From positions 33,761 through 97,760 of the forward strand of contig NZ_WGNY01000012.1 in assembly GCF_016124325.1 (NCBI RefSeq): a DNA stretch of 64,000 nucleotides, in the 5' to 3' direction. Below are positions 1 through 7,332 of the stretch, one piece after another. This DNA is from Phenylobacterium sp. Its GTDB lineage: Bacteria; Pseudomonadota; Alphaproteobacteria; Caulobacterales; Caulobacteraceae. Each line of letters opens with the position of its first letter. Positions within the stretch are counted from its first letter, which is position 1. The translations under genes and the position numbers were made by a program. Under the pieces are notes generated by a model. That model was not told the DNA's origin. It saw only the letters and a list, made by a program, of their open reading frames with translations, and did no database searches.

Positions 1-71
1 ATCCCGCTGGCCGCCCCGGTGATGAAAATGGCGCGGCGACCGTCCGCGCGCATGTTCCCGCTTGCCGCCAT
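1..71 (-). CDS. SDR family oxidoreductase, N-terminal fragment
   Basis: Reading leftward from an ATG at 71, the 23 visible residues begin MAASGNMRADGRR and run into IFITGAASG, the glycine-rich nucleotide-binding start of short-chain dehydrogenases. An AGAGGGA stretch sits just upstream of the ATG as a ribosome-binding site; a second in-frame ATG lies at 53. The rest of the gene is outside the window, so the substrate cannot be judged. The family identity rests only on the TGxxxG motif and its distance from the N-terminus. Confidence 0.7.
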   Translation of the reverse strand, partial: MAASGNMRADGRRAIFITGAASG

Positions 72-128
72 GCTGAGTCCCTCTGAAGCTCCACGCTAAA
101 CTGCATCCGCCTCAGGAAGGCAAACGGG

Positions 129-683
129 ATGTCCGACGACCGCCGCGAGCACCTGGCCCAGGAACTGCTCAACTGCGCCTATGAGAAGCTGACGCCTATC
201 CAGCGCAGCGTCATCGACCTGATCGACAACGAGAAGCCGAGCGTGGTCAATCCGCGGCTGAAGGTGGACGATCGGACGTTCGGTCAGCGCCTGGCCGACT
301 CGGTGGCGGCGGTCGGCGGCTCGTGGGCCTTCATCATCGGCTTCGGCGTGGCGCTGGCGATCTGGATGGCCTGGAACGTCCTGGGCAGGTCGACGCACCT
401 GGCCTTCGACCCCTATCCGTTCATCTTCCTCAACCTCATGCTGTCGATGCTGGCCGCGATCCAGGCCCCCGTCATCATGATGAGCCAGAACCGCGCGGCC
501 CAACGCGATCGCGAGGCGGCCGAGCACGACTACGTGGTCAACCTGCGGGCCGAACTGGAGATCATGCACCTGCACGACAAGCTGGACGCCCTGCGCGACC
601 AGCAGATCGTCGACCTGCTCGAACGCCAGGCCGAGGCGATCCGGCTGCTGAAGGAACGGCTCCTGCCGCGAGGCGCGGAGTAG
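129..683 (+). CDS. DUF1003 domain membrane protein
   Basis: This is a 184-residue inner-membrane protein of unknown function. Two hydrophobic segments (about residues 64-86 and 97-118) flank a short loop, and the second contains the DPYPFIFLN...IQAPVIMMSQNR pattern that marks DUF1003 proteins. The C-terminal 45 residues are charged and heptad-like, probably a cytoplasmic coiled coil. An AGGAAGG ribosome-binding site precedes the ATG. The gene is divergent from the SDR fragment and appears monocistronic. No reaction is known for the family. Confidence 0.9.
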   Translation: MSDDRREHLAQELLNCAYEKLTPIQRSVIDLIDNEKPSVVNPRLKVDDRTFGQRLADSVAAVGGSWAFIIGFGVALAIWMAWNVLGRSTHLAFDPYPFIFLNLMLSMLAAIQAPVIMMSQNRAAQRDREAAEHDYVVNLRAELEIMHLHDKLDALRDQQIVDLLERQAEAIRLLKERLLPRGAE

Positions 684-714
684 GGCGGGCGCCAGCCAGG
701 ACCCAGCCAACCCT

Positions 715-857
715 CGTCATTCCGGACGAAGCGCTCGTGAGAGCGCGTAGATCCGGGATCCAGCCGCACGGCTTCGAAGCCTCGTCATCGCAGCGTCGAG
801 CGAGGAGATGCTGGGTCCCGGATCTTCAGGCGCTGCGCGCCTTCGTCCGGGATGACG
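715..857. repeat. Long imperfect inverted repeat bounded by CGTCAT...ATGACG
   Basis: The left arm (715-764) starts CGTCATTCCGGACGAAGCGC and the right arm (810-857) is its near reverse complement, ending TCCGGGATGACG. The two arms would fold into a long hairpin in the gap between two convergent genes. Two other gaps in this window (45747-45877 and 47949-48075) hold elements with different interiors but the same CGTCAT/ATGACG ends. It could act as a terminator-like structure, or be a REP or MITE-like dispersed repeat. Confidence 0.75.
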
Positions 858-873
858 TGTTGGGAGCTCGAAC

Positions 874-1809
874 CTAGCTCCGGGCGGCGCGCCTTAGGGC
901 CTGGGGCGGCTGGCCGAAGGCGCGCAGGAAGGCGCGCCGCATCCGTTCCGGATCGCCGAAGCCGACCTCTTCGGCCACGCGGTCGATCGGCGCCTGGCCG
1001 GTCTCCACAGCTGTCCGGGCCGCCTCCAGGCGTAGGCGCTCGACGGCCTTGGCGGGGGTGGCGCCGGTCTCGGCGACGAAGGCGCGGGCGAAGTTGCGCG
1101 GGCTCATGGCGACCTGACCGGCCAGGCGCTCGACGGTGAGCGGCTCGGCGAGATGCGCGCGTATCCAGTCCATCAGGTCCGCGAAACGGCCGTTGCGGCC
1201 GCCCAGTTCGATGAGCGCCGAGAACTGCGACTGGCCGCCGGGACGGCGCTGGTGCACGACGAGCTGCTGGGCGACCCGGCGAGCGACCGCCGCGCCAAGG
1301 TCCTCCTCCACCAGCGCCAGCGCCAGGTCGATGCCGGCGGTGATGCCGGCCGAGGTCCAGACTTCGCCGTCGCGGATGAAGATGCGGTCGGCCTCCAGCT
1401 TCACCTTCGGGTAGCGGCGCGTGAAGTCGTCCGTGCGGCTCCAGTGCGTGGTCGCGCGGCGCCCGTCCAGCAGCCCCGCCTCGGCCAGCAGATAGGCGCC
1501 GGAGCAGACGCTGGTCGGGCGCCGGATCGCCGTGCGACGCAGCCAGGCGACGATCTCGCGCAGCTCGGCCAGGGCGCGCGTGCCGTCGCCGCCCGAGATC
1601 ATGACCGTGTCGAACGGCCCGTCGCACAACGGCTCGGCGGCGAAGCAGACGCCCGAGGAGCTGCGGACCAGCCCGCCGCCCGGCGCCAGGACGCAGAGGT
1701 CGTAGCTGCCCGGACGGTAGCGTTCGGCGATCTCGAAGGCGGCGATGGGCCCGGCGGCGTCCAGCAGCTGGAACCCGGGGAAGATCACCAGGGCGAGGCG
1801 GCGGGTCAT
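874..1809 (-). CDS. GlxA-family AraC-type transcriptional regulator with DJ-1/PfpI domain
   Basis: This 311-residue regulator has an N-terminal DJ-1/PfpI amidotransferase-like domain (about residues 4-170) and a C-terminal AraC helix-turn-helix domain (about 215-305). The DJ-1 part keeps a cysteine in the elbow motif (C102 in SVCSGAYLLAEAG), although in GlxA regulators this domain usually senses a ligand and does not catalyse. The HTH part shows the typical AraC pattern MSPRNFARAF...GFGDPERMRRAF. It is divergent from the DJ-1 gene at 1891 with only 81 bp between them, so it probably regulates that gene and itself. The ligand is unknown. Confidence 0.9.
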   Translation of the reverse strand: MTRRLALVIFPGFQLLDAAGPIAAFEIAERYRPGSYDLCVLAPGGGLVRSSSGVCFAAEPLCDGPFDTVMISGGDGTRALAELREIVAWLRRTAIRRPTSVCSGAYLLAEAGLLDGRRATTHWSRTDDFTRRYPKVKLEADRIFIRDGEVWTSAGITAGIDLALALVEEDLGAAVARRVAQQLVVHQRRPGGQSQFSALIELGGRNGRFADLMDWIRAHLAEPLTVERLAGQVAMSPRNFARAFVAETGATPAKAVERLRLEAARTAVETGQAPIDRVAEEVGFGDPERMRRAFLRAFGQPPQALRRAARS

Positions 1810-1890
1810 GGCGGAAAATGCGGGAAGTCTGTCATTTCAGCCAGACGATGCCGTGGCTAGGCTTCCTCCGTCAACCGAGGAGGCTCGCCC

Positions 1891-2577
1891 ATGTCCCGCC
1901 TGCAGATCGTCATCGCCCTCTATCCGGGCGTCACCCATCTCGACTTCACCGGCCCGCACCAGGTGCTGGTGCGCACGCCCGACGCCGATCTGGTCACCGC
2001 GTCGATGGGCGGACAGGATATCGAGGCCGAGGGCCTGGTCTTCTCCGGCCTCGCCGACTTGGCGAAGCTCGAACGCTGCGACGTGCTGCTCATCCCCGGC
2101 GGCTTCGGCACGACCGACGCCATGCTCGACGAGGCGTTCATGGCCGAGATCCGACGTCTCGGCGCGGGGGCGAAGTACCTGACCTCGGTCTGCACCGGGT
2201 CGCTGATCCTGGGGGCGGCGGGTTTCCTGAAGGGCAAGCGCGCCGCTTGCCACTGGGCCTGGCGCAGCCTGCTGGAGCCGCTCGGCGCCAAGGTGAGCGA
2301 AGAGCGGGTCTGTCGCGACGGCAATGTCATCACGGGCGGCGGCGTGACGGCCGGCATCGACTTCGCCTTCGTGCTGCTCGAGGAGCTGACGGGCCGCGAC
2401 TACGCCGAGGCGATGCAGCTCGGGCTGGAGTATGCGCCGGCGCCGCCGTTCAACGCGGGCCGTCCCGAACTGGCGCGGCCCGAGGTGCTGGCCTTGGTGC
2501 AGGCGCGGATGGCGGACGCCATGCGCGCCAGGGCCGACGCCGCCGGCGAGGCCGCCGGCCGCCTCGAGACAGCCTAG
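1891..2577 (+). CDS. DJ-1/PfpI family protein, isonitrile-hydratase-like
   Basis: The protein has 228 residues and a single DJ-1/PfpI domain. The nucleophile elbow SVCTGS places a cysteine at residue 101, and an aspartate in THLDFTGP lies near residue 18. Length and cysteine position match what I recall of isonitrile hydratase (InhA), which converts isonitriles to N-formamides, but many DJ-1 relatives share this layout, so the substrate is inference. It is transcribed away from the GlxA-type regulator at 874-1809. Its stop overlaps the stop of the convergent RidA gene. Confidence 0.85.
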   Translation: MSRLQIVIALYPGVTHLDFTGPHQVLVRTPDADLVTASMGGQDIEAEGLVFSGLADLAKLERCDVLLIPGGFGTTDAMLDEAFMAEIRRLGAGAKYLTSVCTGSLILGAAGFLKGKRAACHWAWRSLLEPLGAKVSEERVCRDGNVITGGGVTAGIDFAFVLLEELTGRDYAEAMQLGLEYAPAPPFNAGRPELARPEVLALVQARMADAMRARADAAGEAAGRLETA

Positions 2578-3122
2578 CGCGGGGGCTTCGGCTTCCCGGC
2601 GTAGGCGATCATCTGGATCTCGACGACGCCTTCGTCGACCAGCAGGCCCGTCGTGCCGACCGCCGTCCAGGCGGGGTGGGGCGGGGGCATGAATTCGTCC
2701 TTCACGGCGCTGAAAGCGGCGAACTGCTCGTCGCGCGAGCCGTCGAAGCCCGGGCCGTTCCAGACGTGGAAGGTGTTGACCATCGTCACGTCGGCGAAGG
2801 TCAGGCCCTCGGCCTTCAGCGTCGCTTCGATCGACTGGAACGCGCGCCGGACATAGCCCTTGAACGCTTCGGGGCCGCGGTCGGCCTGGCCTCGCGGACC
2901 GGCGATCACGCCCGAGATGAAGAGGAAATCGCCCGCCCGGCGGGCGGGCGCGTACTTGACCTGGTCGTAGGCGCGCTGCGCCCCGGCGGAGGGGATCACC
3001 ACCTCGCCGCCGGGCGCCGGGATCTGGCGGGGATACGAGTCGGTCGGCTGGGCCATGGCGGGGCTCGCGAGGAACAGGAAAGCAAGGAGGGCGCGTCTGA
3101 TCATACGGCCATCTAGGCGCAT
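2574..3122 (-). CDS. RidA/YjgF family protein with signal peptide
   Basis: The 182-residue product carries a RidA (YjgF/YER057c/UK114) domain after an N-terminal hydrophobic segment ending in SPAMAQ, so it is probably exported, unlike cytoplasmic RidA. RidA proteins deaminate reactive enamine/imine intermediates. Family features include LFISGVIAG, a DVTMVNTFHVW stretch and the C-terminal VEIQMIAYAG. An internal ATG at 3104 (MIRRALL) would start directly at the signal peptide and is an equally good start. The gene is convergent with the DJ-1 gene, with a few overlapping bases. Confidence 0.85.
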   Translation of the reverse strand: MRLDGRMIRRALLAFLFLASPAMAQPTDSYPRQIPAPGGEVVIPSAGAQRAYDQVKYAPARRAGDFLFISGVIAGPRGQADRGPEAFKGYVRRAFQSIEATLKAEGLTFADVTMVNTFHVWNGPGFDGSRDEQFAAFSAVKDEFMPPPHPAWTAVGTTGLLVDEGVVEIQMIAYAGKPKPPR

Positions 3123-3185
3123 CCGCCCAGCGCGCCCAATGCAATGTATTCATGATGGCCGGCGCGCCAGGGTCGTCGGCGGGCC

Positions 3186-3269
3186 ATGAGACGCGTCGCG
3201 ATCGTCAGCGGACCGCCGGGGGCAGGAAAGCCGGCCGTGGCGCGGTGGTTCACGTTCCCGACGCGCTAG
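3186..3269 (+). pseudogene. Remnant of a P-loop NTPase/kinase gene (27 codons)
   Basis: An ATG at 3186 opens a 27-codon frame that reads MRRVAIVSGPPGAGK followed by PAVARWF and a stop at 3267. GPPGAGK is a near-perfect Walker A start, and in intact AAA_33-type kinases the next residue is Ser or Thr, not Pro. The frame ends at once and overlaps the 3' end of nadC. It looks like the eroded first exon-length piece of a small kinase gene, but chance cannot be excluded for so short a stretch. Confidence 0.4.
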
Positions 3270-4117
3270 TCGCCGACGGCGTCGAGGCCGATGTCGAGGA
3301 CGCGGACCGAGTGGGTCAGAGCGCCCACGCTGATCACGTCCACCCCGGTCTCGGCGATGGCGCGCACGCCCTCCAGGCTGATGCCGCCGGAGGCCTCCAG
3401 CAGGACCCGGCCGTCGGCGGTCGCCACGGCCTCGCGCAGGTCCTCGAGGCTGAAGTTGTCGAGCATGATCACGTCGGGATCGTGCGCCAGGGCCTCCTGG
3501 AGCTGGACGAGGCTGTCCACCTCGACCTCCACCTTCACCAGATGGCCGGCGGCGGCCTTGGCGCGGCGGATGGCCTCGCCCACCGAGCCGCAGGCGGCGA
3601 CGTGGTTGTCCTTGATCAGGATCGCGTCATCCAGGCCGAAGCGGTGGTTGACCCCGCCGCCGCAGCGCACCGCGTACTTCTCCAGCGCCCGCAGTCCGGG
3701 CGTGGTCTTGCGGGTGTCGGTAATCCGGGCGTGCGTGCCGCCGACGGCGTCGACGTAGTCCTGGGTCAGGGTCGCGATGCCGCAGAGCCGTCCCAGCAGG
3801 TTGAGGGCGGTCCGCTCGGCCGTGAGGATCGCCCGGGCGTTGCCGCTGACGCGGGCGAGGGTGGTCGCGGCGGGCACCGCCTGGCCGTCCTCCGTCAGCG
3901 CGTCGAACGTCGCGGTCGGATCGAGTTCGGCGAGGGTCAGGCGAATGCAGGCGAGGCCGGCGACCACCCCGCCCCGGCGGGTCGCGAAGTCGGCGGTCAG
4001 CCTGGCGTCGGCGGGGACGCAGGCGCTCGCGGTGATGTCGCCGGCGCGCCCGAGGTCCTCGGCCAGGGCGGTGCGGATCACCTGCGTGAAGAAGATGTCG
4101 GGAAGCGGTTCGATCAT
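3266..4117 (-). CDS. nadC: Quinolinate phosphoribosyltransferase (carboxylating)
   Basis: NadC converts quinolinate and PRPP to nicotinate mononucleotide, the third step of de novo NAD synthesis. The 283 residues match the family length. Visible landmarks are EDLGRAGDIT (20-29), the substrate-binding TRKTTPGLR (135-143), NHRFGL (157-162) and KDNH (169-172). The ATG overlaps the nadB stop by 4 bp, so it is translationally coupled as the last gene of the nadA - GyrI-like - nadB - nadC operon. Confidence 0.97.
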   Translation of the reverse strand: MIEPLPDIFFTQVIRTALAEDLGRAGDITASACVPADARLTADFATRRGGVVAGLACIRLTLAELDPTATFDALTEDGQAVPAATTLARVSGNARAILTAERTALNLLGRLCGIATLTQDYVDAVGGTHARITDTRKTTPGLRALEKYAVRCGGGVNHRFGLDDAILIKDNHVAACGSVGEAIRRAKAAAGHLVKVEVEVDSLVQLQEALAHDPDVIMLDNFSLEDLREAVATADGRVLLEASGGISLEGVRAIAETGVDVISVGALTHSVRVLDIGLDAVGD

Positions 4118-5634
4118 TCGGCGGCGTACCTGAGGTCCTGACGGTCGATGTCGCCGAGGGTGGCGAACGTGCGCCGCGGTTGCTGAGAATCCGTAAAGTC
4201 GGTTCGGAAGTGCGCGCCGCGGCTCTCGCGGCGGGCCAGGGCGCCGGCGGCGATGAAGCGGGCGGCGATCAGCGGCGCGCTGCGCCCGTGGGCGGCCTCC
4301 AAGGCGCCGATCAGGTCGAGGAGGCGCGTCAGGCCCTGGGCGTCGCGCATCACCCCGGCGTCACGGCTCATCGCCTCGCGCAGCGTCTTGAGTGCGGGGG
4401 CCGGCAGTTCGCCCGCCGTCACGGCCGCGAGGGGGCCGGCTTGCGCCGCCTCGGCCGCGGCGGCCCGGCCGGCGCGTGCGCCGAAGACCGCCGCCTCCAG
4501 CAGCGAGTTCGAGGCCAGGCGGTTCGCGCCATGGACGCCCGTCGAGGCGCACTCGCCCGCCGCGTAGAGGCCCGGCAGAGAGGTCCGGCCCTCGGCGTCG
4601 GTGGCGATCCCGCCCATGTGATAGTGGCAGGCCGGGGCCACGGGGATGGGTTGGACCCGAGGATCGATCCCGCCGCCCATGCAGGCGGCGAACACGCCGG
4701 GGAATTCGTCGGGGAAATGCGCGCCGACCGCCTCGCGGGCGTCGAGGAAGGCGCCGCGGCCCGCCTCGCGTTCGGTGTGGAGCGCGCGGGCCACCACGTC
4801 GCGCGGCGCGAGCTCGGCCGCCGGGTGGTAGCGCGCCATGAACCGCTCGCCGCGGCTGTTGATCAGCACCGCGCCTTCGCCGCGCAGCGCTTCCGTCGCG
4901 AGCGGCGCCGGGTCGCGGCCGATGTCGATGGCCGTGGGGTGGAACTGGACGAATTCGGCGTCGGCGATCACCGCGCCGGCGAGGGCGGCCAGGCCGAGGC
5001 CTTCGCCCTTGAGCTCGGGTGGGGTGGTGGTGACGGCGTAGAGCCCGCCCACGCCGCCGGTGGCGAGCACGACCGCCCGGGCTTCGATCTCGACGATCTG
5101 GCCGTCGATCCGCGCCGCCACGCCGCCGATCCGTCCGTCGTCGGCCCGCAGCAGGCCGACGAGCCGCGCGCCCGTCCGGACCTGGATGTGGGGCGCGGCC
5201 AGCGCCGCGACGCTCACCGCCTGCATGATTTCGCGCCCGGCCTGGTCGCCCTTCACACGGGCGACGCGAGCCCGGGAGTGGGCGGCTTCCAGGCTCTGGG
5301 CGAAGGCGCCGTCGGCGGCCCGGTCGAACGGCGCGCCCAGCGCCGCCAGGCGGCGGACGGCTTCGGGGCCTTCCTCGGCCAGCATGCGCGCGACCTCGGG
5401 CGCGACGAGGCCCGCGCCGGCCGTCACCGTGTCGGCGGCGTGCAGCGCGGGCGTGTCGTCCGCGCCCAGCGCCGCGGCCACGCCGCCCTGCGCCCAGGCC
5501 GAGGAGCAGCCCTGGTTCAGGGGCGTCTCGGTGAGCACCAGCGCCTTGGCCGGGGCGGCGGCCAGGGCCGCGCTCAGGCCGGCGAGGCCGGCGCCGACGA
5601 CCAGGACGCCGTCATGACGGATGCGCTCAGCCAT
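4114..5634 (-). CDS. nadB: L-aspartate oxidase
   Basis: NadB is the FAD-dependent enzyme that oxidises L-aspartate to iminoaspartate, which NadA uses. The 506-residue protein begins with a dinucleotide-binding motif (VVGAGLAGLSAALAA, about residues 12-26), has the GCSSAWAQGG flavin-contact region and the HYHMGGIATD active-site stretch, and ends in the fumarate-reductase-type C-terminal helical domain. Its start overlaps the upstream GyrI-like gene by 8 bp and its stop overlaps nadC by 4 bp. Confidence 0.97.
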   Translation of the reverse strand: MAERIRHDGVLVVGAGLAGLSAALAAAPAKALVLTETPLNQGCSSAWAQGGVAAALGADDTPALHAADTVTAGAGLVAPEVARMLAEEGPEAVRRLAALGAPFDRAADGAFAQSLEAAHSRARVARVKGDQAGREIMQAVSVAALAAPHIQVRTGARLVGLLRADDGRIGGVAARIDGQIVEIEARAVVLATGGVGGLYAVTTTPPELKGEGLGLAALAGAVIADAEFVQFHPTAIDIGRDPAPLATEALRGEGAVLINSRGERFMARYHPAAELAPRDVVARALHTEREAGRGAFLDAREAVGAHFPDEFPGVFAACMGGGIDPRVQPIPVAPACHYHMGGIATDAEGRTSLPGLYAAGECASTGVHGANRLASNSLLEAAVFGARAGRAAAAEAAQAGPLAAVTAGELPAPALKTLREAMSRDAGVMRDAQGLTRLLDLIGALEAAHGRSAPLIAARFIAAGALARRESRGAHFRTDFTDSQQPRRTFATLGDIDRQDLRYAAE

Positions 5635-6085
5635 GGGCGGCCTCGTAATAGATGTCGGTGCGGCGGGTGCGCGTCTCCAGGTCGAACGGCCCGTGCACCT
5701 CCCAGTGGACGCCGGTCAGGCCGCGCCCGAGGCGCGCCGCGCCGGCCTTGGCCGCATCGTGCGCGCGGCCGCGTTCCGAATAGGCGCCCAGATGCGTCAC
5801 CTGGACGGCCTCGCCGCCGGGCGTCCGCCAGGGCGCGACGGCGCCGATCCGGGGGAAGGGGCGCGACACGCCCACCCCGATCCTCAGGTCCAGCACGCCG
5901 TCGGCCTCGCCTTCGCAGAGGACGACGTCGCCCCAGTAGGGCCCGCAGTCGCCCGCCCGCAGCGCCGAATGCACGGCGTCGAGCGCGCCGAACACGACCT
6001 GCGGCAGTTGCTCGGGCGTGACCCGCGCGGAAACCGCCGCCATGTCGCGGGCCGCCACCGTCGTCAGGACCGGGGCGTAGTCCAC
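5627..6085 (-). CDS. GyrI-like / AraC effector-binding-type domain protein inside the nad operon
   Basis: This 152-residue protein starts with GTG one base beyond the nadA stop and overlaps nadB by 8 bp, so it is made as part of the nad operon. The C-terminal half has the GyrI-like layout: AVQVTHLGAYSERG, then HWEVHGPFDL and TDIYYEA. GyrI-like domains bind small hydrophobic or cationic ligands and are often joined to AraC or MerR DNA-binding domains; none is present here. A role sensing or handling an NAD-pathway metabolite is inference from position only. Confidence 0.75.
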   Translation of the reverse strand: MDYAPVLTTVAARDMAAVSARVTPEQLPQVVFGALDAVHSALRAGDCGPYWGDVVLCEGEADGVLDLRIGVGVSRPFPRIGAVAPWRTPGGEAVQVTHLGAYSERGRAHDAAKAGAARLGRGLTGVHWEVHGPFDLETRTRRTDIYYEAAHG

Positions 6086-6086
6086 C

Positions 6087-7169
6087 TCAGATCAGCTCCA
6101 CGTCCACGTGGTGGCGGGCCTTGACCAGGTCGTAGCGCGCGGGCTTCGCCGGCGGCGGCAGGTCGATCATCCGCTGGACGGCCAGGCGGGCGCGTTCGGC
6201 GATGGCCGGATCGACGATGACTTCGTAGCGATCCTCGACCAGGGCCTCGTAGATGTTCTCCAGGGTGATGCGCTTCATGTGCGGGCACAGGTTGCAGGGC
6301 CGCACGAACTCGGTGTCGACCGCATCGGCCGCGACGTTGTCGGCCATCGAGCACTCGGTGATCAGCACCACGCGCCGGGGCTTCCGCTTGAGCACATAGT
6401 CGTTCATGGCCGCCGTCGAGCCGGCGAAGTCCGACACCTCCAGCACCTCGGCGGGGCACTCCGGATGCGCCAGCACCTCGGCGTCGGGCCAGGCCGCCTT
6501 GATCTCCAGGATGTCGGCGGCGGTGAAGCGCTCGTGCACCTCGCAGCGGCCCTTCCAGGCGATGATGCCGACCTCGGTCTGGCGCGCGACGTTGCGGGCC
6601 AGGAACTCGTCGGGGATCAGGATCACCCGGTCGACGCCCCACATCCGCGCGGCTTCCTCGACCACCTGCACGGCGTTGGCGCTGGTGCAGCAGATGTCGG
6701 TCTCGGCCTTCACGTCGGCGGTGGTGTTCACGTAGGTGACGACCGGCAGGCCGGGGTAGCGCTGCTTGATCAGCCGCACGTCGGCGCCGGTGATCGAGCT
6801 GGCCAGGCTGCAGCCGGCGCGCAGGTCCGGGATCAGCACGCGCTTTTCGGGGCTGAGGATCTTGGACGTCTCGGCCATGAAGTGGACGCCGGCCTGCACG
6901 ATCACCGCGGCGTCCGAGCGCGCGGCCTCCTTGGCCAGGCCCAGGCTGTCGCCGACGTAGTCGCCCACGCCGTGGAAGATCTCCGGCGTCATGTAGTTGT
7001 GGGCCAGGATGACCGCGTTCCTTTCCCGCTTCAGCCGGTTGATCTCGGCGATCAGCGGGGCCTGGAGGCGCCACTCCATGGGCGTGACGTGCCGCTTCAC
7101 CTTCTCCCAGGCCGGCTGGGTGAGGGCCTCGACCTCGGGGGTGAACGCGAACTGGAAGCCGTCGGCCAT
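6087..7169 (-). CDS. nadA: Quinolinate synthase
   Basis: NadA condenses iminoaspartate with dihydroxyacetone phosphate to form quinolinate, using a labile [4Fe-4S] cluster. The 360-residue length is typical. The cysteines expected to hold the cluster are visible in [15 protein letters not shown] and [16 protein letters not shown] near residue 57 is the N-terminal substrate-site signature. A strong AGGAGGA ribosome-binding site (7174-7180 on the reverse strand) precedes the ATG at 7169. It is the first gene of the operon and lies behind two palindromic operators. Confidence 0.97.
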   Translation of the reverse strand: MADGFQFAFTPEVEALTQPAWEKVKRHVTPMEWRLQAPLIAEINRLKRERNAVILAHNYMTPEIFHGVGDYVGDSLGLAKEAARSDAAVIVQAGVHFMAETSKILSPEKRVLIPDLRAGCSLASSITGADVRLIKQRYPGLPVVTYVNTTADVKAETDICCTSANAVQVVEEAARMWGVDRVILIPDEFLARNVARQTEVGIIAWKGRCEVHERFTAADILEIKAAWPDAEVLAHPECPAEVLEVSDFAGSTAAMNDYVLKRKPRRVVLITECSMADNVAADAVDTEFVRPCNLCPHMKRITLENIYEALVEDRYEVIVDPAIAERARLAVQRMIDLPPPAKPARYDLVKARHHVDVELI

Positions 7170-7181
7170 GGAGTCCTCCTT

Positions 7182-7198
7182 ATGCTCAAAGTGAGCAT
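7182..7198. promoter_or_regulatory. Palindromic operator in the nadA leader (proximal site)
   Basis: The sequence ATGCTCA-AAG-TGAGCAT is a perfect inverted repeat with 7-bp arms and a 3-bp centre. It lies immediately upstream of the nadA ribosome-binding site, 13 bp before the start codon. A related site occurs at 7253-7269. I recall that a regulator called NadQ is predicted to bind ATGCTC/GAGCAT-type palindromes at alphaproteobacterial nad genes, which would fit, but that is memory and not a search. Confidence 0.8.
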
Positions 7199-7252
7199 TT
7201 CTCTGGCCTTTAAAAACGCGCCAAGGCGTCGAGGCCCGGGCGCCGCATGCTT

Positions 7253-7269
7253 ATGCTCACTTGGAGCAA
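7253..7269. promoter_or_regulatory. Second, imperfect nad operator
   Basis: ATGCTCACTTGGAGCAA keeps the left arm of the proximal palindrome exactly and most of the right arm. Centre-to-centre distance to the 7182-7198 site is 71 bp, close to seven helical turns. It falls just downstream of the proposed nadA promoter, where a bound protein would block transcription start or early elongation. Confidence 0.7.
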
Positions 7270-7284
7270 AACCAGCTTGACACA

Positions 7285-7312
7285 CATATAGGCCTGACGC
7301 GGCGGTACGCAA
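7285..7312 (-). promoter_or_regulatory. Predicted nadA promoter
   Basis: On the reverse strand TTGCGT (7312-7307) and TATATG (7290-7285) are separated by 16 bp, giving a sigma-70-like promoter directed at nadA. Transcription would begin near 7278, so the imperfect operator would cover roughly +9 to +25 and the perfect one would sit next to the ribosome-binding site. This is prediction from sequence only. Confidence 0.5.
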
Positions 7313-7332
7313 GCGCCAATTTCCGGCGAAAG

